DNA from: JBMNNU01 sp050942695
GTDB lineage: Bacteria > Chloroflexota > UBA6077
Assembly (NCBI GenBank): GCA_050942695.1
Contig: JBMNNU010000171.1
Span: forward strand, 1-6,951
Length of the DNA stretch: 6,951 nucleotides
Direction of reading: 5' to 3'
In this document: positions 1 to 6,296 of the stretch, one piece after another
How the letters are laid out: every line of letters starts with the position of its first letter
Numbering within the stretch: the stretch's first letter is position 1
Program-made: the position numbers and the translations under genes
The notes under the pieces: model-generated
The model's database searches: none
The model's input: only the letters and a program-made list of their open reading frames with translations
Told to the model about the DNA's origin: nothing

Positions 1-2
1 CA

Positions 3-1049
3 AACCAGCTTCGAGCCGCCCTTCAAGATATCAAAAGCGGACTGGCTGGGGATGATGCCAAGCTGGAAGCCGGTATGGCGGCGCTCCTGACCGTGGGCGG
101 CACATCTGCCTCGACGACGCCAGGCACTCAGAACGACCGCTCAACGCAGCAGCTCCGATCCGACGCCGCCTCTCTAGATAGGAAGATCACAGCGCTCAAA
201 GAAGCCATCGCGAACGGAAACAGGGATGATCTGCTGGGGGCTCAGCGGCAGCTTCTGGAGGAGGCAGCTAGGATCGAGGGCTCGCTTCAGGGGATCGATA
301 ACGACGAGGCCAGGCAACTCCGCGACGCCCTGTCCATGGCGAGGGACGGGGCTTCTGGTGACGTTGCTAAACTGGAGGGTGCTGCATCCAGGATCACCGA
401 CCTAACGGGATCTGAGCCGGCAACCACTGAACAGGAGCCTCGATCGGATCAACCTGCTCAGAGGGCGGACCCCGCCGCCATCGCGGACAACCTTAGCCGC
501 AAGATCGACTCTTACAAGGACGCCATCGATAAGGGCGACCGCGCAGCTATGTTGCGGCTGCAGCAGGAGCTCACAGACCAGGTCAACAGAGACGAAGAGG
601 CGGCGAAAAGCGTGTCGGGGGAGGAAGGTGAGCGGCTGCGCTCCGCTCTGGGAGACCTCCGCAACGCCCTGAAGGGAGATCTGAACAAACTGAACTCCGC
701 CAACGCTACGCTCCGATTAGTGGGTGCTGGCGAGGAGCAGGGGAGCCCAGAGCAGCCGCTGCCTTCCCCTGAAACCCGCCTGCAGAGCAGCCCTGAGGCT
801 CAACAGGTGGCTCGTGACCTGTCGAGCGCCCTAAACAGCGTCGACATGGTTTTGGAGAGCCGTGATCCCGACGACCTGGGGCGGGCCCAGAAAGAGCTGA
901 AGGACGCCGAGGATGCTCTCTCCAAACTTCCTCCGGGCGACGCCGCAGCCCTGCGCTCGGCTATCAACTCCGCTCGCGAAGCGCTTAGCGGCGACCGCGC
1001 GAAGCTGGAAGCTGCGAGGGAGCAGGTGCAAAAGATGATTCCGAGGTGA
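3..1049 (+). CDS. Helical repeat protein, 5'-partial (unknown function)
   Basis: The frame is open to the left window edge: 24 residues precede the first visible ATG at 75, and they match the end of the repeat unit seen later, so the ATG at 75 is internal and the true start is outside. The protein is hydrophilic, rich in Ala, Leu, Asp, Glu, Arg and Lys, with predicted long helices and no cysteine or membrane segment in the visible part. It holds three full repeat units of about 82-86 residues plus the end of an earlier one. Each unit ends with a pattern like LRxALxxxRxALxGDxxKLExA, and units are joined by Ser/Pro/Glu/Gln-rich linkers. I do not recognise a named family; a surface, scaffold or spacer protein is possible. 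It ends with TGA and converges with the ABC permease gene. Confidence 0.8.
   Translation, partial: NQLRAALQDIKSGLAGDDAKLEAGMAALLTVGGTSASTTPGTQNDRSTQQLRSDAASLDRKITALKEAIANGNRDDLLGAQRQLLEEAARIEGSLQGIDNDEARQLRDALSMARDGASGDVAKLEGAASRITDLTGSEPATTEQEPRSDQPAQRADPAAIADNLSRKIDSYKDAIDKGDRAAMLRLQQELTDQVNRDEEAAKSVSGEEGERLRSALGDLRNALKGDLNKLNSANATLRLVGAGEEQGSPEQPLPSPETRLQSSPEAQQVARDLSSALNSVDMVLESRDPDDLGRAQKELKDAEDALSKLPPGDAAALRSAINSAREALSGDRAKLEAAREQVQKMIPR
153..410 (+). repeat. Protein repeat unit 1 (about 86 residues)
   Basis: Counted from the ATG at 75 this is residues 27-112. It begins LRSDAASLDRKITALKEAI and closes with QLRDALSMARDGASGDVAKL. The closing part aligns with the partial unit at 3-74 and with the two later units. 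The match is at protein level; the DNA copies have diverged. Confidence 0.7.
480..725 (+). repeat. Protein repeat unit 2 (about 82 residues)
   Basis: Counted from the ATG at 75 this is residues 136-217. It opens with NLSRKIDSYKDAIDKGDR, parallel to SLDRKITALKEAIANGNR in unit 1, and closes with RLRSALGDLRNALKGDLNKL. A linker rich in Glu, Pro and Gln follows it. Confidence 0.7.
801..1046 (+). repeat. Protein repeat unit 3, C-terminal (about 82 residues)
   Basis: Counted from the ATG at 75 this is residues 243-324. It includes AQKELKDAEDALSKL, parallel to AQRQLLEEAARI in unit 1, and closes with ALRSAINSAREALSGDRAKL. The protein stops almost directly after this unit, so the repeat itself forms the C-terminus. 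Confidence 0.7.
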
Positions 1050-1070
1050 GGGGCGGGGAAGGGTAGCTAA

Positions 1071-1169
1071 GTCCCCTCTCCCCGACCCTCTCCCATAGGG
1101 AGAGGGAGTATTTAGTCTCTCCCTATGGGGGAGGGAGTATCCGAGCCCCCGCTGCGGCGGGAGAGGGGG
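1071..1169. repeat. Nested palindromic intergenic repeat at convergent gene ends
   Basis: This stretch nearly fills the gap between the repeat-protein stop and the permease stop. It contains CCCTCTCCC (1086-1094) and its exact reverse complement GGGAGAGGG (1098-1106) around the 3-base loop ATA. A 12-base inverted pair, CCCATAGGGAGA (1092-1103) with TCTCCCTATGGG (1118-1129), overlaps it. An outer pair is CCCCTCTCCC (1073-1082) with GGGAGAGGGG (1159-1168), and a small hairpin CCCGC/GCGGG lies at 1148-1161. GAGGGAGTAT occurs twice (1102-1111 and 1131-1140). This resembles the dispersed C/G-rich palindromes seen between genes in many bacteria. It may also end transcription from both sides. Confidence 0.7.
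1086..1115 (+). terminator. Possible intrinsic terminator after the repeat-protein gene
   Basis: A perfect 9-bp GC-rich stem with a 3-base loop (1086-1106) lies 37 bases after the stop codon. The tail is AGTATTTAG, which is only weakly T-rich, so termination strength is uncertain. The stem is part of the larger palindromic repeat. Confidence 0.35.
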
Positions 1170-1988
1170 TTACAGGTCCTTTTTGGAGAAGATATGCTGC
1201 GCGGCCAGCAGCAGCACGACGATGTAAAGAAGGGCGTAAACCACCATCCAATGAGATGGCTCGGACAGGACGATGAATGGCCCGGCTCTCTCGAAATAGG
1301 TTGCACCTTCCTGCAATATTGCGGATGACAGCTTCACCATGGCATCAGAAGGGACCAGGAGAGATACAACTATCCCGATGTCGATCATTGTCTGATTCTT
1401 AAAAAAAACTCCTAACTGCTCCACAAAACCGCTCATCATCGCAACCGTGTACAGCCCGAATACTATCACCCCGTTGGCAATAGTGGGTATGAAGGTCGTG
1501 CCGATCACCGAAATGGAAAGCAGCACGAGCGATTGCAGCACCATCGGCAGGGCTGCGCGCAGCATGCCTTCCAGCCAGATCCCGCTGAAGAGAGCTACTA
1601 CGCCTCCCACGGACAGAAACAGCAGCATCATGTAAACCGTGAGCATGGCAGCGTAGCCGAGCCACTTCCCCCACAACACATCGCGGCGGGTCAGAGGTTT
1701 CGTAACGATGGCGTGGAGAGTGCCCGCATCCACCTCAGAGGATATGGTCCCCACTGAGAGGAAGATGGCTAGCAAAGCACCGATGCCGCTCACCGAGTTC
1801 ATTCCCAGCAATATGTACTGCTGCACAAACATCCGAATAGGGCCGGCCGCCCCCATCTCCCTGACGGCGAGCCAGGCACCGAGGCCGTAGAGCAGCAGGA
1901 AGGCAACGGTTAAGAGAAGGACGCCGTGCACCACCCGCTTGTGGAGGGCCTCGATGAAGGTAAACCGGGCCATCAACAGCATCTTCAT
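1170..1988 (-). CDS. ABC-2 type transporter permease
   Basis: This 272-residue protein is the membrane subunit of an ABC transporter, probably an exporter. About six hydrophobic segments are visible, near residues 19-42, 64-81, 108-134, 144-166, 170-190 and 247-265. Between the second and third lies a cytoplasmic stretch at 83-111 containing SSEVDAGTLHAIVTKPLTRR and then GK, the typical ABC-2 permease pattern (E, GTL, P-x-x-R, GK) after TM2. Its ATG overlaps the stop of the ATPase gene as ATGA (4-base overlap), so the two are translationally coupled and form one complex. A GGAGG site at 1996-2000 on the minus strand sits 7 bases before the start. The substrate cannot be read from the sequence; drug, peptide, lipid and copper-related exporters all use this fold. 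Confidence 0.92.
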   Translation of the reverse strand: MKMLLMARFTFIEALHKRVVHGVLLLTVAFLLLYGLGAWLAVREMGAAGPIRMFVQQYILLGMNSVSGIGALLAIFLSVGTISSEVDAGTLHAIVTKPLTRRDVLWGKWLGYAAMLTVYMMLLFLSVGGVVALFSGIWLEGMLRAALPMVLQSLVLLSISVIGTTFIPTIANGVIVFGLYTVAMMSGFVEQLGVFFKNQTMIDIGIVVSLLVPSDAMVKLSSAILQEGATYFERAGPFIVLSEPSHWMVVYALLYIVVLLLAAQHIFSKKDL

Positions 1989-2926
1989 CGATTTTCCTCC
2001 CCCTCCACTGTTTTGATGAACAGTTCCTCCAGCGATCCTCGACGCCGGTTGAGGGAGTACAGCTTCCCCCCGTGCCGGATCAGCGTCTCGGCTACAAGGG
2101 GAATACTCTCCCTGTCTGACAGGCGCAACTGCACGCGTCCATCCTTCGATTCCACCGAAGGGCTGAGCTTTCTTAGCTCATCCATCGCCTCCGGGGTGAC
2201 TCCCTCAGCCTCGACCTCTATCTCCAGGCCCGCCCCCAGAAGTTCCTGCAGCCTGCCCGTGGCAATCACCCGCCCGTGGTCGATTATCGCCACCCTATCG
2301 CATACCATCTCCACCTCAGAGAGCAGGTGCGAGTTGAGAAATACCGTCTTGCCCTGCTCCTTCAGGTAGCGTATGAGATCGCGGACATCTCGCCTTCCGA
2401 TGGGGTCCAGGGCTGAGGTAGGTTCGTCCAGCAGCACTACATCCGGCTCGTTGAGGATGGCCTGGGCAAGTCCGATCCTCTGCTGCATCCCCTTGGAGAA
2501 TGTGCCCAGACGGTAGTTAGCCTCGTCCCGCAATCCCACCAGGTCCAGCACCTCGGGGATGCGGAGCTTCCGCTTCTCGCCGGGCATCCCATACAACTGA
2601 CCGTGGAAGTCCAGAAATTGTTGGGCGGTGAGCCACTCGTGGAACCGGAAAAGCTCAGGTAGGTAGCCTATCCGCTCCTTTGCCCGCAGATCTTGAGGTG
2701 GGCAGCCTAATAGCGAGGCTGTGCCGGAGGTGGGGTGTGCTAGCCCCATCAACATCTTAACTGCTGTGGTCTTGCCGGCGCCGTTAGGACCTAAAAAGCC
2801 GAAAACCTCGCCCCGCGGCACTGCCAGGGAGAGGTCCTGCACGGCCACCTTGTTACCGAACTCCTTGCGCAGGTGGACCGTCTCTATCGCTAGGTCGCCC
2901 TGAGGCGACTGTTTCCATTCGATCAT
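1985..2926 (-). CDS. ABC-2 type transporter ATP-binding protein
   Basis: This 313-residue protein is the cytoplasmic ATPase that drives the downstream permease. All nucleotide-binding motifs are present: Walker A GPNGAGKT (46-53), a Q-loop region IGYLPE with Glu91 in place of the usual Gln, a signature FSKGMQQR (143-150, a variant of LSGGQ), Walker B VVLLDEP (163-169), the D-loop SALDP (171-175) and the switch histidine His200 in NSH. Glu at the Q-loop is common in this CcmA/NatA-like branch, so it is probably functional. A C-terminal extension (about 231-313) matches the small accessory domain often seen in single-copy ABC-2 ATPases of the multidrug or bacitracin type. The start is supported by GGAG (2932-2935 on the minus strand) 5 bases upstream. 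Which substrate is moved is unknown. Confidence 0.95.
   Translation of the reverse strand: MIEWKQSPQGDLAIETVHLRKEFGNKVAVQDLSLAVPRGEVFGFLGPNGAGKTTAVKMLMGLAHPTSGTASLLGCPPQDLRAKERIGYLPELFRFHEWLTAQQFLDFHGQLYGMPGEKRKLRIPEVLDLVGLRDEANYRLGTFSKGMQQRIGLAQAILNEPDVVLLDEPTSALDPIGRRDVRDLIRYLKEQGKTVFLNSHLLSEVEMVCDRVAIIDHGRVIATGRLQELLGAGLEIEVEAEGVTPEAMDELRKLSPSVESKDGRVQLRLSDRESIPLVAETLIRHGGKLYSLNRRRGSLEELFIKTVEGEENR
1996..2000 (-). promoter_or_regulatory. Ribosome binding site of the permease
   Basis: GGAGG on the minus strand, 7 bases before the permease ATG and inside the end of the ATPase gene. It supports the chosen start and the coupling of the two genes. Confidence 0.7.
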
Positions 2927-2985
2927 ATTGTCTCCGGAGTTGAGTTTGGGCGTTTTTTGAGTGCTGAGTAAGCTGAGAATTCAAT

Positions 2986-3076
2986 ACGTAGTACAGGGCC
3001 CTGTGCCCTGTCCCCGCCCCTCGCCACGATGTAGGAGGGCACCGGGGACGGCAGGGCAGAGCGCCCTGCACTACGT
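2986..3076. repeat. Hairpin-forming palindromic repeat, MITE-like, about 91 bp
   Basis: The ends are ACGTAGTACAGGGC (2986-2999) and GCCCTGCACTACGT (3063-3076), inverted copies matching at 13 of 14 positions. The symmetry continues inward: the left arm CCCTGTCCCCG pairs with a right arm near 3043-3060 after a 2-base slip. ACAGGGCCCTGT (2993-3004) is also a perfect 12-bp palindrome by itself. No coding sequence lies inside. It is placed between the anti-sigma and ATPase genes and could be a dispersed non-autonomous element or a transcript-processing or attenuation hairpin. Other copies in the genome cannot be seen from here. The rest of the 169-base gap shows no strong promoter; TTGAAT on the minus strand near 2978-2983 lacks a convincing -10 box. 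Confidence 0.65.
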
Positions 3077-3095
3077 TCTCGACGCTGATTGCCAG

Positions 3096-4268
3096 CTACT
3101 TCATGGAGTTAGCCACTTTCAGCAGCTCATCGGTCGAGTAGCTACCGCTGAGCCCGTAGATCACATCACCCTTGACCCACATCACCGACGACCAGACGCG
3201 ATCGGGCTCGGTAACCGCCAGCCCCTTCTCGCCCTGCACGATCACCTCGCTGGAGGTTCCTTTGGCCACCGGCACGACCATGGTGTTTCGCCAATCGTTG
3301 ATGGACTCCAGTTGATTGACCAGCTCCGGCGGCAGGTTGGGGAACTTCAGCATTTCCGCCCGTAATGCCTCCACATCCAAACCATCGGGTACAGTCATAG
3401 TGGGGCTTTGGGTAGCGCCAACGTACAGAAACTTCTGGCCTGGTTCAGGAGCGGGGGCGCCATCCTCTGACCGCGATGAACCTCCACGTTCGAGGTACAG
3501 CAGGTTGACCCTGGTCGGCAACTGCAAACTAATGGGAGCCCCATCCAGGTTATCGGGCAATTTGATATCGGAGGCCCCGATCGAGGCCAGGTAGTCCCTC
3601 ACCTTTTTCAGATCGGGTGTGTAGGTTATAGTTTGCGACTCGAACAAGGTTACCCTTGGGTTGGTGAGCAAGTCGCCCGGCACGGAAGAGGGCACCATCA
3701 TTTTGAAGCCCAGCTCCTTTTCCGCTGCTTCAAGGTCAACTGCCTTGGGCTTAGAGCCCCCCACCACCTTGAAACTGCCGAGCTCATCAGGTGAGACGAG
3801 ATTCTCCGGAAGTGAGCCGGGATCCACCTGAATGGCTACGAACTTCTGGACGCGGAAGATGGATAGGAAGTTGCTGGCAAGTGTCTGCACCGGCGTTATG
3901 GTGAACAGCATCGCCGCAACGACCAGGACCGCCACTGTACCGGTAGCGAGCCTCATTCGTGGGCCGCTAGCAAAGCGAAGGAGATTTGTGAACATGTTAG
4001 TCAACCCCCAGTTCGACGTGACGGGGCTCTTACTTTCTTTTTCGATACGATCTCGGGCTAGGTTCCAATGAGCTATCGGCACCTCAGACGCGGCCGGCGC
4101 CAGCCTATCCAGGGCCGATCGAGCCACAAGTGCGTTGTCTCTCAGCACATCCAGAGCATCCCTGCAACGAGCGCAATCAGCCAGATGCCGTTGCAGTTGG
4201 CTCCTCTGCATGTCTGATAGCTCTCCGTCCAGAAACGCCCGCAACTGTCCGCTCTCAAAGCACTCCAT
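3096..4268 (-). CDS. Membrane-anchored zinc-finger anti-sigma factor with extracytoplasmic sensor domain
   Basis: This 390-residue protein should bind and hold the ECF sigma factor encoded just upstream. The N-terminus carries a ZAS-type zinc finger: Cys3, His28, Cys32 and Cys35, with the H-x3-C-x2-C core and the 25-residue gap to the first ligand known from ChrR-type anti-sigma factors. One membrane segment is visible at about 107-128 (LATGTVAVLVVAAMLF and following). The remaining about 260 residues would lie outside the membrane. They include an EAEKELGFKMMVPSSVP-like stretch (about 180-197) and an ending with W-x-K-G-D-V-I-Y-G-L-S-G and DELLKVANS. Such features recall DUF4367-like sensor domains of anti-sigma factors, though I assign that tentatively. 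The ATG overlaps the sigma stop as TAATG. The signal it senses is unknown. Confidence 0.88.
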   Translation of the reverse strand: MECFESGQLRAFLDGELSDMQRSQLQRHLADCARCRDALDVLRDNALVARSALDRLAPAASEVPIAHWNLARDRIEKESKSPVTSNWGLTNMFTNLLRFASGPRMRLATGTVAVLVVAAMLFTITPVQTLASNFLSIFRVQKFVAIQVDPGSLPENLVSPDELGSFKVVGGSKPKAVDLEAAEKELGFKMMVPSSVPGDLLTNPRVTLFESQTITYTPDLKKVRDYLASIGASDIKLPDNLDGAPISLQLPTRVNLLYLERGGSSRSEDGAPAPEPGQKFLYVGATQSPTMTVPDGLDVEALRAEMLKFPNLPPELVNQLESINDWRNTMVVPVAKGTSSEVIVQGEKGLAVTEPDRVWSSVMWVKGDVIYGLSGSYSTDELLKVANSMK

Positions 4269-4858
4269 TAGGCACCCCCCCGAAGGCTTTCGTACACCCT
4301 GCGAAACCGCTCCTCAGCCCTTGCCAGCAGCGTCCCTACGGAGCCGGTTCGGACGCCCAGAGCGGAGGCTACCTCCGCATAGCTGAGCCCGCTATGTCGT
4401 AGCACCAGACAGGCCTGCTCGCGTTCAGACAACTGTGCCAAGGCCTTCCGAACCGCCAGACGCTCCTCCTGAGCCATGCTCTCCTGCTCGGGGTCGACAG
4501 CGCCCAGCCCGGCCGCCTGCTCCGTATCAGCGAGCCGCTGCACCCGTTCCTGCCGTCGAGCCTCTCGCGTCCCCTTCCGTAGGGCGTTGTATCCGAGATT
4601 TGTGGCAACGCGGTAGAGCCAGGGAGCCAGAGATGGTTGATTCCCCAAAGCTGGCGGATTCCGGTAGAGGCGCACAAACACCTCCTGGGCCAGATCCTCT
4701 GCCTCCTCACGGCTTCCTGTCAACCGGAAGAGAACCCCGTAGACCGTGCGCCAGTGCCTGTTGAATAGAGGCTCAAAGGCGTCCCTCTCGCCGGAGCGTA
4801 GTCCGGCGAGTAGCATGGAGTCCGTCAGTTGCACCCTCTGGCCCTCGTTCTCTACCAC
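4268..4858 (-). CDS. RNA polymerase ECF-type sigma factor (sigma-70 family)
   Basis: This 196-residue protein has the two-domain ECF layout. Region 2 covers about residues 20-95, with DLAQEVFVRLY (55-65) for core binding and WLYRVATNLGYNALRK (80-95) for -10 recognition. Region 4 covers about 132-190, with a helix-turn-helix LSYAEVASALGVRTGSVGTL (158-177) for -35 recognition. The linker between them is short and there is no region 1 or 3. The longest form starts with GTG at 4858, directly after an in-frame TAA; its upstream GGGG is a weak binding site. A GTG at residue 9 (4834) has GAGG 7 bases upstream and could be the real start, since conserved sequence begins only near residue 11. It shares 1 base with the anti-sigma gene and probably controls its own operon. 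Confidence 0.94.
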   Translation of the reverse strand: MVENEGQRVQLTDSMLLAGLRSGERDAFEPLFNRHWRTVYGVLFRLTGSREEAEDLAQEVFVRLYRNPPALGNQPSLAPWLYRVATNLGYNALRKGTREARRQERVQRLADTEQAAGLGAVDPEQESMAQEERLAVRKALAQLSEREQACLVLRHSGLSYAEVASALGVRTGSVGTLLARAEERFRRVYESLRGGA

Positions 4859-4984
4859 TTAGTTTGCCCCGTCCGAGAATATAACACCGCAAAGCAGCAA
4901 TTTGTGACAGGAGGCATCTCTAGGTTTATGTTACGACTTTGGAGATTGGAAAGCACCTTTTTTGGCCTACCCCTTGCAGCACAA

Positions 4985-5001
4985 ACATCATCTTTTGATG
5001 T
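4985..5001. promoter_or_regulatory. Small palindrome upstream of the -10 box, possible operator
   Basis: ACATCA (4985-4990) and TGATGT (4996-5001) form exact 6-base inverted arms around 5 bases. The right arm ends 2 bases before the TATAAT box, the place where a repressor or activator dimer would act. Six-base arms can occur by chance. Confidence 0.3.
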
Positions 5002-5003
5002 AG

Positions 5004-5009
5004 TATAAT
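5004..5009 (+). promoter_or_regulatory. Likely -10 box for the PAS kinase gene
   Basis: A perfect TATAAT lies in an A/T-richer stretch about 147 bases before the kinase ATG. At the proper distance (17-18 bases) upstream there is only ACAAAC or CACAAA, a poor -35 box. TTGCAG at 4974-4979 would need a 24-base spacer, which is too long. The promoter may therefore depend on an activator. No convincing promoter was found for the divergent sigma gene. Confidence 0.5.
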
Positions 5010-5027
5010 GACCAGCCCTCAAAAGTT

Positions 5028-5106
5028 GGAGTCCACGCCTGAGCGAGAAAACCGGTAAACGGCCGGAAAGGATCGCTCGGGCTCCACGGAGACGTTCTCT
5101 CCACGG
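5028..5106 (+). promoter_or_regulatory. Foldable 5' leader of the PAS kinase transcript
   Basis: Stem pairs stack in order: GGAG (5028-5031) with CTCC (5082-5085), a 6-base bulge, CCTGAGCGA (5038-5046) with TCGCTCGGG (5073-5081; 8 canonical pairs and one G-T wobble), and inner CCGG (5052-5055) with CCGG (5063-5066). The 8-base word CTCCACGG occurs twice (5082-5089 and 5099-5106), so the second copy could compete for the GGAG at 5028. This could be a regulatory leader, but it does not match any riboswitch class I can recall. Confidence 0.35.
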
Positions 5107-5142
5107 TCGCAGGCAAACGGAGGCAGAGCACAGGAGGTTGTC

Positions 5143-5146
5143 GGAG
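5143..5146 (+). promoter_or_regulatory. Ribosome binding site deciding the kinase start
   Basis: GGAG lies 9 bases before the ATG at 5156. The alternative TTG at 5138 has AGGAGG touching it with no spacer, and a second GGAGG (5119-5123) 14 bases away, so it is less suitable. Confidence 0.5.
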
Positions 5147-5155
5147 CAAATAGGC

Positions 5156-6286
5156 ATGAAGGCGGTGGATCTGGAGACAATCATCGAGAACACCCAGGCA
5201 AATCTTGCCTTGTTCGACCGCAACTTCAACTTCATCTTGGTAAACTCAGCCTACGCGCGTGGATCCGGCTACTCCAAGGATCAGCTCATCGGACGTAACC
5301 ACTTCGATCTGTTTCCCAATCTCGAGAATCAGGAAATCTTCGAACGGGTTCGAGATACAGGTGAACCCTACACAGCTACTGAGAAACCCTTCGTATATAA
5401 AAACCAACCGAAACGAGGCACGACCTACTGGAACTGGATACTAGCCCCCATCAAGACCGAGTCCGGTCGCGTCAGCCGACTCCTACTGTCCCTACTGGAT
5501 GTTACACCGCAGGTGCGCGCGAGACAGGAGGTCGAGAAGCTAGCCAAAGAGGCACGGTTGCGAGCAGAGGAGTTGGATGCCATCATCTCCTCTATGGCTG
5601 ATGGGTTGGTAATCTACGGTCTAAATGGAGAAATGGTCCGTATGAACCGGGTGGCCGAGGATATGCTTGGCTTCTCGATGAAGGAACGACAGTTGCCGCA
5701 AGCCGAACAGCTAAAGCTGGTAAAGGTCGGGACAGTCGATGGAAAGCTACTTCGGTCAGAGGAAACGCCCGCAATGCGAGCGCTTCGAGGAGAGACGGTG
5801 CGTGGATTCGTGATGCTCCTCCATAGAGCGGATGGGAAAACCTTCTGGGTTACCACCAGCACAGCGCCGATCCGCGGTTTAAGCGGCACGATCATAGGAG
5901 CGGTAGCCACCTTCAGCGATATCACCGCTATGCATCAACTCCAGGAGCAGCGTGAAGACCTCCTCCGCACCGTCTCCCACGACCTCCGCACACCCCTCAC
6001 ATCCATCATCGGCCAAGCCCAGATCATGGAAAAGCTGCTCGAAAAAACAGGCCAGAACGGCAACCTCAAGCGAAGCGCCAACGCCATCCTTACAGGAGGC
6101 AGGCGGATGAATGCCATGATCCAGGACCTCGTCGACATGGCAAGGCTGGAGTCGGGGCAGTTCAAGCTGGATAGGGTGCCCATCGACCTGTGTGACTACC
6201 TATCAGACCTGAAGGGGCGGCTTTCGGACGCTCTGGAGCTGATATGTAGCCCCACGATTTTACCAGGAGGCTTTAGCTTCGAATAG
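5156..6286 (+). CDS. PAS-PAS-HisKA sensor histidine kinase lacking the ATPase domain (truncated)
   Basis: From the ATG at 5156 the protein has 376 residues; a TTG start at 5138 would add 6. PAS domain 1 spans about 5-118, ending in LSLLDVTPQ. A short charged helix (about 119-142) leads to PAS domain 2 (about 137-258), ending ATFSDITAMHQL. The HisKA dimerisation and phosphoacceptor domain follows (about 264-330), with the H-box SHDLRTPL and the phospho-accepting His275. There is no membrane segment, so it is cytoplasmic. The protein ends about 45 residues after HisKA, with LICSPTILPGGFSFE, and lacks the N, G1, F and G2 boxes of HATPase_c. The last 14 or so residues do not resemble the expected linker, pointing to a deletion rather than normal design. 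It cannot phosphorylate itself alone. It could be a decaying gene, or a receptor phosphorylated by a partner kinase. Confidence 0.85.
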   Translation: MKAVDLETIIENTQANLALFDRNFNFILVNSAYARGSGYSKDQLIGRNHFDLFPNLENQEIFERVRDTGEPYTATEKPFVYKNQPKRGTTYWNWILAPIKTESGRVSRLLLSLLDVTPQVRARQEVEKLAKEARLRAEELDAIISSMADGLVIYGLNGEMVRMNRVAEDMLGFSMKERQLPQAEQLKLVKVGTVDGKLLRSEETPAMRALRGETVRGFVMLLHRADGKTFWVTTSTAPIRGLSGTIIGAVATFSDITAMHQLQEQREDLLRTVSHDLRTPLTSIIGQAQIMEKLLEKTGQNGNLKRSANAILTGGRRMNAMIQDLVDMARLESGQFKLDRVPIDLCDYLSDLKGRLSDALELICSPTILPGGFSFE

Positions 6287-6292
6287 AAAAAC

Positions 6293-6296
6293 GAGG
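6293..6296 (+). promoter_or_regulatory. Ribosome binding site of the second PAS gene
   Basis: GAGG lies 8 bases before the ATG at 6305, supporting an independent translation start only 18 bases after the kinase stop. Confidence 0.6.

Noticed and set aside
512..703. Minus-strand open frames inside the repeat-protein gene (also 831-1031)
   Set aside because: They lie wholly antisense to a clear coding frame, have Ser/Arg-rich low-complexity products and match no domain.
1071..1169. CRISPR-like array from the recurring GAGGGAGTAT and CCCTCTCCC words
   Set aside because: There are only two direct copies with no regular spacers; the pattern is inverted and nested, and no cas genes are nearby.
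1926..2369. Plus-strand 147-residue open frame antisense to the ABC ATPase
   Set aside because: The minus strand encodes an ATPase with all motifs; the plus product is Ser/Pro/Arg-rich and is a shadow of that gene.
2961..3365. Plus-strand 134-residue open frame running from the hairpin element into the anti-sigma gene
   Set aside because: It spans a palindromic repeat and the antisense of a conserved gene, with no recognisable domain; probably chance.
4974..4979. TTGCAG as the -35 box for TATAAT at 5004
   Set aside because: The spacer would be 24 bases, far from the usual 16-18.
4852..5235. Minus-strand 127-residue open frame across the divergent region
   Set aside because: It overlaps the promoter region and the start of the PAS kinase in antisense and shows no domain.
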